A stretch of 7,897 bases of DNA from Bacteroidia bacterium (GTDB taxonomy: Bacteria > Bacteroidota > Bacteroidia > SpSt-205). Positions within the stretch are counted from its first letter, which is position 1. The number at the start of each line of letters is the position of its first letter. The stretch spans positions 1 through 7,897 of the forward strand of contig JANXCJ010000088.1 of NCBI GenBank assembly GCA_025060275.1, read 5' to 3'. The notes below the pieces were generated by a model. It saw only the letters and a list, made by a program, of their open reading frames with translations, ran no database searches and was not told where the DNA came from. The position numbers and the translations under genes are program-made. Below, piece after piece: positions 1-6,350 of this stretch.

Positions 1-1
1 A

Positions 2-613
2 TGTGATATGAGAATCTCAGATGAACCAGAAAGATGGGAGGTTTCCTATGAGGGGACACCCCTCACGAACCCTGCCCAGCAAAAGAATGCGTTAGCGGCA
101 GCCATAGCTGCCCGCATAGCTCAACTGCGAAGGCAAGACTTGCGCCGATGCTTTGAGACTCTACAGCAGCAGCCCCACCGTATGGAACAGGTAGCCTATG
201 TGAGGGGCGTACTTTATGTAAATGACTCCAAAGCCACTACCACCGATGCTGTATGGCATGCCCTTAGTAGTTTTGAGCGCCCAATAATATGGATCGCAGG
301 AGGCATAGACAAGGGAAATGACTGGGGGGAGCTTCTCAATATTGCCCGAGCTCGTGTAAAAGCCCTTATCCTGATTGGTAAGGATGTCTCCCGCATTGAA
401 GAAGCCTTCAAAGAGGCTATACCCACACATGTGCGAGCTTACTCCATGGAAGAAGCCGTGATGAAGGCAGCCGAATTAGCCCAAGCAGGAGATGTAGTAC
501 TTCTTTCCCCAGGCTGCGCAAGTATGGATTGGTTTGAAAATTATGAAAAACGCGGAGAGGCTTTCAAAGTGGCTGTAGAACGCCTCCTCTCACCCGATGA
601 AAAAAAATCGTAA
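2..613 (+). CDS. murD: UDP-N-acetylmuramoylalanine--D-glutamate ligase (MurD), C-terminal part; 5' end outside the window
   Basis: MurD is the cytoplasmic ATP-dependent ligase that adds D-glutamate to UDP-MurNAc-L-alanine in peptidoglycan synthesis. About 203 codons are visible, roughly the last 45% of a family of about 440-450 residues. The frame is open to the left edge, so the first ATG at 8 is internal. Visible family motifs are PHR (173-181), NDSKAT (221-238; the Asp contacts nucleotide and the Lys lies in the active site), GGIDKGND (299-322), and SPGCASMDWFENYEKRG (506-556), the D-Glu-binding segment near the C-terminus. The family's usual G-x-H-N-x-x-N before the Ala-rich helix is altered: the second Asn and the NALAA helix start are kept (86-100), but His-Asn appears as Ala-Gln. 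The rest is intact, so I read this as a functional variant. The stop overlaps the next start by 17 bp. In most Bacteroidota murD is followed by ftsW and murG; here it is not. Confidence 0.95.
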   Translation, partial: CDMRISDEPERWEVSYEGTPLTNPAQQKNALAAAIAARIAQLRRQDLRRCFETLQQQPHRMEQVAYVRGVLYVNDSKATTTDAVWHALSSFERPIIWIAGGIDKGNDWGELLNIARARVKALILIGKDVSRIEEAFKEAIPTHVRAYSMEEAVMKAAELAQAGDVVLLSPGCASMDWFENYEKRGEAFKVAVERLLSPDEKKS

Positions 614-1316
614 CCCCTTTTCTCTAGGCCTGAAAAGCCTCAAGAAGCCCACACCAAAGAGGATATACAAGTTCCGCCGCCGAGTAAAGCGCCTTATGGC
701 TTATCTTACGCTCTATGCTTTTCCAGCTGAGACTCCTATTTCCCCTGCCCTCACAGCAATTTACAAGGCAGCTGGCAAATTGCGTCAGGCGTACCTCATC
801 AGGAAGCAATTAGAGGATTTAGACCCTACCCTACATAAAAAAGTTCAGAAACTCATCCGAAAACGAAAAAAGCAGTTTCTTCAAGTTTATGATACTCATA
901 GGAGGCTCCTTCGCCAGCAACTAAGAAACTGGAAAAGGCAATTTCCTCTCCCCTGGCTATACCCCGAAACCCAACAATCTTGGAAGAAGCAGACAAAAAA
1001 CTGGATAAATCTTGTTAAGGCAAAGCTTCGGGCATATCCACCTCCACCCTATACCCCGCAAGTATGGCACGAAATCCGTAAATGGCTCCGACAATGGGAG
1101 CTTGCTAAGACCTGGGTATCTTTTTCTGATCTTCCGCCCTCACACCTCACAAAAAAATTAGGGGATGCAAGAGACCTGTACCTCCTCCTTCGCTGGCTGG
1201 AAAAGCAAGGGCTTTCTGAAACCCCCACCTATACCCAAGTGCAAGCCGCTTATACACAAAAAGAACAAGAAGCCCTGATGTTATGGCAAGCCTACCGTTC
1301 TGCTGGCTCTTCTTAG
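597..1316 (+). CDS. Small CHAD-domain protein (putative polyphosphate-binding)
   Basis: This protein has 239 residues, is rich in Lys and Arg, and has no signal peptide or membrane segment, so it is probably cytoplasmic. I assign it to the CHAD family (conserved histidine alpha-helical domain) from three landmarks in the right order. Residues 22-40 (RIYKFRRRVKRLMAYLTLY) match the family's first helix, usually VHDLRVxxRRLR, with Tyr in place of His. Residues 157-170 (WHEIRKWLRQWELA) match the second His-x-x-Arg-Lys helix. Residues 188-201 (LGDARDLYLLLRWL) match the LGxxxD segment. A KAAGKLRQAYL stretch at 57-67 fits the GxLRD-like part of short Bacteroidota members. CHAD domains studied elsewhere bind inorganic polyphosphate through a basic surface; that role here is inference. 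The ATG overlaps the end of murD by 17 bp and there is no Shine-Dalgarno site, which suggests coupled translation. The assignment is from motif reading alone; a different basic helical family is possible. Confidence 0.66.
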   Translation: MKKNRNPFSLGLKSLKKPTPKRIYKFRRRVKRLMAYLTLYAFPAETPISPALTAIYKAAGKLRQAYLIRKQLEDLDPTLHKKVQKLIRKRKKQFLQVYDTHRRLLRQQLRNWKRQFPLPWLYPETQQSWKKQTKNWINLVKAKLRAYPPPPYTPQVWHEIRKWLRQWELAKTWVSFSDLPPSHLTKKLGDARDLYLLLRWLEKQGLSETPTYTQVQAAYTQKEQEALMLWQAYRSAGSS

Positions 1317-4246
1317 CACAAGCTCTTCCTGTTTTCTGGGGAGCTGAATACTTTCGCACGCAAGCAGAATTCCTACATTTTCATAGCGCACAAAGCTGGG
1401 GTAGGCAGCAGGATTTACTTTACATGGAGCACCTACCTCCCGTAGATTTGGGAGCTCCATCCTCTCTCCTTCCAGCTTTGTGGGAAAAATATGCATTATT
1501 TGATCTTCTGCGAGAGAGTGCAAGTAGGGAGTTAGAAGTTTATGCAAATGCACATAAGCCAAGCTATAGAAGCTCCCTCGCAAACTTTTATGCAGCGAAA
1601 TATGCCTTTTTACGGCATCAATATGTAGAGGCACTAAACTATTTCGGTACAATAAAAACGGAAGACCTTCCCAAACTGCTTCGTGAAGAGAAAAGGTTCA
1701 TGGAAGGATATGCAGCCTACGCCACTGGAGACAAAAACCGCGCACTAAATGAATTACGCCCTCTTGCAGAAAAAGTAGGACCTTTTCATGATGCTGCAAA
1801 CTATTATTTAGGGGTGATTTCTTTTGAGAGGGGAGACTGGCGAAGCGCTGCTTCTTATTTTGAGGCAGTTCAGACTCGTTCTCCTTACAATGAGCAAGCG
1901 CCTCTTTGGCTTGCCTATGCTCTTTCACAAATACCCGATCTCACTCGCCTCAAAGACTGGGCAGAAAGATGGTATGGACAGCAGCTTGCACAAGAAGATA
2001 CGCTTTGGCGTATTGTGGTCATCAGCTTTGCTAAAGCAGGATGGTGTGAGGAGGCTTTTCGCTTTGCTGTAAAAGTTACACATGATCCTTTAGTACAGCT
2101 TTGGCAGGGGATATGTGCCTATAGACAAAAAAAGGATAGTTTAGCTTTGGCTTTTTGGGAGCCCCTCCAGATGGGTACAGATACGATAGCCTACTGGGCC
2201 CTATATGGCTCCGCATTAGCACTCAAAAATCTACGGCGCCATGAAGAAGCACTCTCGCTACTAAACAAGATTCCCCTTTTCCCCTCTTCTCCCTCCTTAG
2301 AAGCCCAGTGGCTGCGAGCCCAAATAAGCTGGCAACTGCAAGCATTTTCTACCGGAAAAGAAGCTCTTAATGCCCTCCTCCTCCTTTCCCCACCAAGTCC
2401 TAAAAAAATAGAAATTTACAAGTGGCTTGCGGAATTCCATGCAGCTGAACAGGAGTATACAGAAGCCATACAGCTTTTAGATAGCCTTCCACCCTCCACT
2501 TCCATTGAAGCCAAACAGCGTTTTCTGCTAAGTGCAGGACTTGAAGCCTTCAAGCAGAAAAATTTTTCCGCAGCAGAAAGCCTCTTCTCTAAAGGCGCTC
2601 ACCTCCAAGGCCTGCATACCCCTACACTCCTTTTTTGGCAAGCCGAAGCTGCCTATAAAACGGGGCAGTTAGCCAGAGCTATTACCCTGTATAAGCAGTT
2701 CTTAGCTCATCCTAAAAGCACCGAGAATCCCTACTATACAGAAGCAAAGCTTGCAATCGCATGGACACATCTACACCTATCTCAGCCAGATGAAACACTT
2801 CGGTATGTAGAACCTCTGAGAAAGAGTTCTGTTAGGGACGTGCGAGAAAGGGCTCTCTTCTTATCAGCCAGTGCCCTGTATATCAAGAAAAGATATGAAG
2901 AGGCTCTCGCTTTTTATGAAGAATTACTCAGACTGAATCCTTCTCCGCAAGTGCGCTATCATGTAGCTCAAACCCTTATTCGCTTGGAAAGATATGAGGA
3001 AGCAGAGGCAGTGCTTAGAACTATAAGCCCAACAAGCGTAGGAGCAGAAGATGCTCTTTATCTAAGGGTAGAGCTATGTGCAGTTTGGCTTCATCGTCCA
3101 GAATGCACCAAGGAAGCGGCTCAAACCCTACTTCAACATTTTCCTTCTTCTAAATGGGTAGCTCCCGCAAAGGCTCGTTTAGGACTTGCCTTAGCAGAGC
3201 TCAATCAGAAAGAAAGTGCCATTCGTCTCCTACTCCAGACCCTTCAAGCTTATCCAGCACATATAGAGGCTTCTAAATTAGCCTTAGAAGGCCTTCGCCA
3301 CCTCCTTTCCCCATCTATGTATGATAGCGTATATCAGGCATTCCTGCGAAGCCTACCCCCTGAGAGCGAAACAAGACTAAATTTTGAGAGAGAGCGAATG
3401 CGCCAGCTCGCCGAAGCTGAACGATGGGAATCCCTTCAACAAGAAGCCATAAACCTCCGTTTGCGATATCCCGCCCTCACAGGAGAATCCCTTTATTGGC
3501 AGGCCCTTGCTACAGAAAAACAAGGGGATACAGCACGAGCTATCATGCTTTATCAAGAACTCTCCTATTATGCAGCCTATGCTAATCAAGCCTGGGAAAA
3601 GCTGAGCCACCTTTACTTGGGACAAGGACGCCTTAGCGAAGCCTGGGCAGCTCAAGACTCCTTCCTACGCTATCTACCTCCCACAGGCTATCTCCGCTTG
3701 CAAGGCATCCTAACTTGGGCTGAAATAGCTACGCTCCTAAATCGGGGCGATACAGCTATCAAAGTCTGCCTTGCCCTTCTTCAAGATACCCTCTTGAACC
3801 CTTATACCCGTCAACGCATACTTTTGAGGCTTGCGCTCACCGCAGAGAAAGTAGGGAATTCAGACTCTGCGCTATACCTCCTAAGACAGATACCGCCATT
3901 GGATAAGAATGCTCTCGCAGCCGAAGCCCTCTACCATCAAGCCCGCCTACTCTATGAAAAAGGACGCATACAGGAATCCCGAGCCGCCATTTATCAACTG
4001 AGAGACGAAATGCCCACCTACACAGAACCTCGCGCTAAAGCCTATCTCATTTTAGCAAAGATTTTCCTGAGTGAAAATAAGCGAAAATCTGCCCGCCAAC
4101 TCTTGGAAAGCCTTGTGGAAAATGCCCCTACCCCATCCACACGCCAAGAGGCTAAAAAAATGCTTGACAGCTTGCCCCCTCTTCCCCCTCCTTCTCCTAC
4201 CCCCAAGCCTAAGAAACAGAAGGGACAACCCTCCAAGAGAAAATAA
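1283..4246 (+). CDS. Large exported tetratricopeptide-repeat protein
   Basis: This 987-residue protein is alpha-helical throughout. Residues 1-21 form a hydrophobic export signal (LPFCWLFLAQALPVFWG) with a likely cut near Gly20-Ala21. No lipobox Cys is placed for a lipoprotein. The rest carries about 17 TPR-like helix pairs. Clear ones lie near residues 101-122, 143-165, 170-198, 305-331, 378-403, 415-437, 449-476, 523-553, 556-582, 627-658, 737-763, 771-798, 845-873, 880-910 and 918-948. The segment at 95-215, with YAAYATGDKNRALNELRPLA followed by AANYYLGVISFERGDW, resembles a family of roughly 1000-residue periplasmic TPR proteins widespread in Bacteroidota whose function is not known to me. 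The last 25 residues are Pro- then Lys-rich. TPR arrays hold protein complexes together, so an envelope scaffold role is inferred. The start overlaps the CHAD gene by 34 bp. No other ATG, GTG or TTG exists upstream in frame after the stop at 1217. The signal lacks the usual positive residues before the hydrophobic core. Confidence 0.85.
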   Translation: MASLPFCWLFLAQALPVFWGAEYFRTQAEFLHFHSAQSWGRQQDLLYMEHLPPVDLGAPSSLLPALWEKYALFDLLRESASRELEVYANAHKPSYRSSLANFYAAKYAFLRHQYVEALNYFGTIKTEDLPKLLREEKRFMEGYAAYATGDKNRALNELRPLAEKVGPFHDAANYYLGVISFERGDWRSAASYFEAVQTRSPYNEQAPLWLAYALSQIPDLTRLKDWAERWYGQQLAQEDTLWRIVVISFAKAGWCEEAFRFAVKVTHDPLVQLWQGICAYRQKKDSLALAFWEPLQMGTDTIAYWALYGSALALKNLRRHEEALSLLNKIPLFPSSPSLEAQWLRAQISWQLQAFSTGKEALNALLLLSPPSPKKIEIYKWLAEFHAAEQEYTEAIQLLDSLPPSTSIEAKQRFLLSAGLEAFKQKNFSAAESLFSKGAHLQGLHTPTLLFWQAEAAYKTGQLARAITLYKQFLAHPKSTENPYYTEAKLAIAWTHLHLSQPDETLRYVEPLRKSSVRDVRERALFLSASALYIKKRYEEALAFYEELLRLNPSPQVRYHVAQTLIRLERYEEAEAVLRTISPTSVGAEDALYLRVELCAVWLHRPECTKEAAQTLLQHFPSSKWVAPAKARLGLALAELNQKESAIRLLLQTLQAYPAHIEASKLALEGLRHLLSPSMYDSVYQAFLRSLPPESETRLNFERERMRQLAEAERWESLQQEAINLRLRYPALTGESLYWQALATEKQGDTARAIMLYQELSYYAAYANQAWEKLSHLYLGQGRLSEAWAAQDSFLRYLPPTGYLRLQGILTWAEIATLLNRGDTAIKVCLALLQDTLLNPYTRQRILLRLALTAEKVGNSDSALYLLRQIPPLDKNALAAEALYHQARLLYEKGRIQESRAAIYQLRDEMPTYTEPRAKAYLILAKIFLSENKRKSARQLLESLVENAPTPSTRQEAKKMLDSLPPLPPPSPTPKPKKQKGQPSKRK

Positions 4247-4314
4247 GCACGCTACTATCAGCGGCAGAGACTCAAGGGGCTTTAGCCTTACTCAGAATCC
4301 CCTCCCCTCTACCA

Positions 4315-4339
4315 GACAAGGGATACTCCACCTCTTGTC
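4315..4339. repeat. Short inverted repeat overlapping the yqaE-type promoter
   Basis: GACAAG (4315-4320) and CTTGTC (4334-4339) are perfect reverse complements. An inner GG/CC pair extends them if one T is bulged. The right arm covers the proposed -33 TTG at 4335-4337. No T-run follows on the plus strand, so it is not an obvious terminator for the upstream TPR gene. It could be an operator or could be chance. The rest of the 4247-4380 gap holds no gene I can support. Confidence 0.3.
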
Positions 4340-4363
4340 ATTTCAAAAAAACCTCTAACTTTG
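4335..4363 (+). promoter_or_regulatory. Bacteroidota-type promoter of the YqaE/Pmp3 gene
   Basis: TAACTTTG at 4356-4363 matches the Bacteroidota -7 consensus TAnnTTTG exactly. TTG at 4335-4337 serves as the -33 element, with an 18-nt spacer, slightly shorter than the usual 19-21. Transcription would begin a few bases after 4363, giving a leader of roughly 10-15 nt before the ATG at 4381. No Shine-Dalgarno sequence lies in that leader, which is normal for this phylum. Confidence 0.6.
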
Positions 4364-4380
4364 CCGCAAACAAAACGCAT

Positions 4381-4749
4381 ATGAGGTACGCATTATTTAC
4401 ACTCGGAATGCTCGCCTTTGGGGTGAGCGGAGCAGTAGTAACCGTAGCTTACGGAACACCTGCTTATGAAGTAGCAGCTACAACAGCTGAAAAATCCACC
4501 GCACCAACTAAGCTCAAGAAAGAGGGATTTTTCCACAAAGCTCTCCATTTCTTCGCTAACCTCTGGGAAAAGGCTACCACCAGAATAGCTCCCTTCTCCC
4601 TCTGGGTGCTGGCAATTTTGACACCTCCTCTGGCTGTAGGAATTGCTAGTAACTGGGACCCAGACAAGGTGCTTATTGCTATGCTCCTCACCGCCTTATG
4701 TACCATCCCCGGTATTATTTACGCTCTCATCCAGGTAGGCAGGTCCTAA
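4381..4749 (+). CDS. YqaE/Pmp3-family membrane protein with N-terminal extension
   Basis: The protein has 122 residues. The C-terminal part (about 72-119) is a Pmp3/YqaE domain of two membrane helices. The first carries LAILTPPLAVG (77-87), matching the family's LPPL-V motif. The second ends in the hallmark IPGIIYALIQV (109-119). Classic members are only 50-60 residues; eukaryotic Pmp3 affects membrane potential and salt sensitivity, and the bacterial role is poorly defined. Here an extra N-terminal part is present: a hydrophobic signal or anchor helix (3-23), a small Ala/Thr-rich stretch, and a basic amphipathic segment around 43-66 (KLKKEGFFHKALHFF). Similar extended versions occur in Bacteroidota. 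The gene has its own promoter and ends just before a strong hairpin terminator, so it is probably monocistronic. The start is the first ATG of the frame, placed shortly after the promoter. Confidence 0.85.
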   Translation: MRYALFTLGMLAFGVSGAVVTVAYGTPAYEVAATTAEKSTAPTKLKKEGFFHKALHFFANLWEKATTRIAPFSLWVLAILTPPLAVGIASNWDPDKVLIAMLLTALCTIPGIIYALIQVGRS

Positions 4750-4774
4750 GCTACCTCCTGACAACCTAAGAAGG

Positions 4775-4808
4775 GGGGGAATGCTTCTCGGCATTCCCCC
4801 TGCTTTTT
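4775..4808. terminator. Intrinsic terminator between convergent yqaE-type gene and lysS
   Basis: GGGGGAATGC (4775-4784) pairs perfectly with GCATTCCCCC (4791-4800) around a six-base loop. On the plus strand a run of five T follows at 4804-4808, making a strong rho-independent terminator for the membrane-protein gene. The T-run reaches into the lysS stop codon (4807-4809). Read from the other strand, the same hairpin could end lysS transcripts, but its trailing sequence is only modestly U-rich, so termination in that direction is less sure. Confidence 0.9.
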
Positions 4809-6285
4809 ATTGAGGGCGCAAAAGAGGAAAGAGCAATACTTCTTGAATACTACGCACATTACAGAGTATCATTGCAAGCCTATCTATGCCCAACCCCAAG
4901 CCTGCAGTAGGAGGCAGGCCATATTCCAGAGCTCTAATAAAATCCTCATCCAAGGGCATGGCCTCTGCGCCTGCTGCGCGCAGAGCTGCTTGCCTTTCCA
5001 AGCGAGCCCGCTGATCAAGAGGGTCATTCAATTCCGAATAGGCATTGGCTATTTCCTTACCTGCTACAATTAGCTCAAAACGCTCTACTAACTCTGGGGC
5101 TTGACGATGTCTCTTAGCCAAAGGACTAATCTCCAAAGGATAATCCAAAACAAAAGTCGGCTGGATAAAGCTAGGCTCTACTAGCTTGTCAAATAATTGA
5201 GCAATTAGATTAATCTTAGTATAGGGCGGCTCGGGAAGCGGAACCTCCCTCTCCCTTAGAAGTTCTATAAGAGCCTCCTCTGATAGGTTTCGGACATCCC
5301 GACCCATTCTCTCCTCTAAGGCTTCATAGTAGCGAACCCGCCTATATGGCGGTGTAAAATCTAACTCGTATTCACCATATTTCACTTTTAGCGTACCTTT
5401 CACCTGCCTTACCACTCTTTCTAAAAGCCTCTCTACTTCCTCCATCATCCAGTAGTAATCCTGATAGGCTACATATAACTCTACCTGAGTGAATTCAGGA
5501 TTATGATAACGATCTATGCCTTCATTACGGAAGTCTTTAGAAAACTCATACACACCAGTGAAGCCTCCCACAATAAGCCGCTTGAGAAAGAGCTCATTAG
5601 AAATTCTGAGGAAAAGTTCCATACCCAGCGCATTGTGATAAGTCGTGAAGGGACGAGCGAAAGCGCCCCCATATACGCTCTGAAGTATGGGTGTTTCTAC
5701 CTCTAAGAAGCCTTTTTCATTGAAGTAATCTCTTATAGCTTGCACTATGGCTGTACGCTGACGAAAAATCTCTCTTACCTCCAAATGTACTATTAGATCA
5801 AGGTAACGCATGCGATAGCGAAGCTCTGGATTCGTAAGCGCTGCATAAGTCTTCTCCTCTGTAGCTTTCTCAATCGGAAGGTTATGAAGGCATTTAGCCA
5901 GCAAGCGAAAATACTCTACATGAATCGTAATTTCACCTGTCTTTGTGGTGAAAACAAAGCCTTCCACTCCAATTATATCCCCTAAGTCCAGGAGTTTCTT
6001 AAAGACCACATCATACCACTCTGGCTTTTCAGCAAAAGTATCCCTCTGGAAATAGAGCTGGATGTCACCTGTCTCATCTCGCAGTACCGCAAAAGAAGCC
6101 TTACCCATCAGCCGCTTGCGCCAGAGGCGCCCTGCCAATCGTACTGACTTGAATTCTGACTTTTTTTGAGGGTAAGAACGCAGTATTTCAGCGGCAGTGG
6201 TATTGGTAGGAAAAGGTTCAGTGGGATAGGGTTCTATGCCGAGTTTCCGAAGCTCCTGCAGCTTTGCCCGGCGTACTTCATCCAT
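4807..6285 (-). CDS. lysS: Lysine--tRNA ligase, class II
   Basis: LysRS charges tRNA-Lys with lysine using ATP in the cytoplasm. This copy has 492 residues, a normal bacterial length and shorter than the roughly 570-residue forms of some Bacteroides. An N-terminal OB-fold that binds the anticodon covers about 45-130 (VRLAGRLWRKRLMGKASF near 48-65). The class II catalytic core follows: motif 1 with GFLEVETPIL (192-201), GGAFARPFTTYHNAL (206-220), motif 2 FRNEGIDRYHNPEFT (252-266), the substrate-site block QPTFVLDYPLEISPLA (375-390), EIANAYSELNDP (411-422), and motif 3 GLGLGIDRLAMIL (462-474). All key segments are present. I start at the ATG at 6285 because MDEVRRAKLQELRKLGIEPYP is the expected family N-terminus. 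The frame stays open for 133 more codons upstream, but that part lies opposite the signal-peptide and DUF7948 coding region and resembles nothing. No T-box or other leader element is visible; the proposed promoter sits almost on the start codon. Confidence 0.97.
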   Translation of the reverse strand: MDEVRRAKLQELRKLGIEPYPTEPFPTNTTAAEILRSYPQKKSEFKSVRLAGRLWRKRLMGKASFAVLRDETGDIQLYFQRDTFAEKPEWYDVVFKKLLDLGDIIGVEGFVFTTKTGEITIHVEYFRLLAKCLHNLPIEKATEEKTYAALTNPELRYRMRYLDLIVHLEVREIFRQRTAIVQAIRDYFNEKGFLEVETPILQSVYGGAFARPFTTYHNALGMELFLRISNELFLKRLIVGGFTGVYEFSKDFRNEGIDRYHNPEFTQVELYVAYQDYYWMMEEVERLLERVVRQVKGTLKVKYGEYELDFTPPYRRVRYYEALEERMGRDVRNLSEEALIELLREREVPLPEPPYTKINLIAQLFDKLVEPSFIQPTFVLDYPLEISPLAKRHRQAPELVERFELIVAGKEIANAYSELNDPLDQRARLERQAALRAAGAEAMPLDEDFIRALEYGLPPTAGLGLGIDRLAMILCNVRSIQEVLLFPLLRPQ

Positions 6286-6290
6286 GCCCG

Positions 6291-6321
6291 CAAACCTACG
6301 ACAAAGAGGGAGCTCATTCAA
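6291..6321 (-). promoter_or_regulatory. Putative lysS promoter, start-codon proximal
   Basis: On the minus strand TTG (6321-6319) is followed by a 20-nt spacer and TAGGTTTG (6298-6291). Both boxes and the spacing match the Bacteroidota consensus. Only five bases separate the -7 box from the lysS ATG, so transcription would begin at or within a few bases of the start codon, giving a leaderless or near-leaderless mRNA. No alternative in-frame start just upstream changes this. Confidence 0.5.
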
Positions 6322-6338
6322 TTTAGGCCTTGAATCGT

Positions 6339-6346
6339 TATTTTTG
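6339..6346 (+). promoter_or_regulatory. Putative -7 promoter box for the DUF7948/SBBP gene
   Basis: TATTTTTG is an exact TAnnTTTG match that ends four bases before the ATG at 6351. I see no good -33 TTG at 19-21 nt; the expected place (about 6315-6319, CATTC) is weak. If real, the transcript would be nearly leaderless, and its upstream element would overlap the -33 region of the divergent lysS promoter. Confidence 0.42.
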
Positions 6347-6350
6347 AAGT

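Noticed and set aside
268..275. TAGTTTTG, a TAnnTTTG match inside murD
   Set aside because: It is inside conserved coding sequence, has no -33 TTG at suitable distance and no gene start follows. It shows that single -7 matches also arise by chance.
1217..1316. Possible frameshift joining the CHAD and TPR genes into one protein
   Set aside because: The CHAD protein reaches a natural end after its last motif, and the TPR protein opens with its own export signal, so two genes fit better than one broken gene.
1283..1345. Lipoprotein signal on the TPR protein
   Set aside because: A Cys occurs at residue 7, but it lies at the front of the hydrophobic core and no lipobox sequence leads to it.
1443..1450. 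TAGATTTG, a TAnnTTTG match inside the TPR gene
   Set aside because: There is no -33 element and no downstream start to serve; treated as background.
1281..1652. Open frame of 123 codons on the minus strand
   Set aside because: It lies wholly opposite the signal peptide and first part of the TPR protein, has no promoter or family resemblance, and the plus-strand frame is clearly coding.
4247..4314. Rho-independent terminator after the TPR gene
   Set aside because: Short G and C runs occur, but no stable hairpin followed by a T-run can be drawn.
4071..4358. Open frame of 95 codons reaching into the gap before the YqaE-type gene
   Set aside because: Most of it overlaps the TPR C-terminus in another frame, and the remainder crosses the promoter. 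It has no recognisable protein features.
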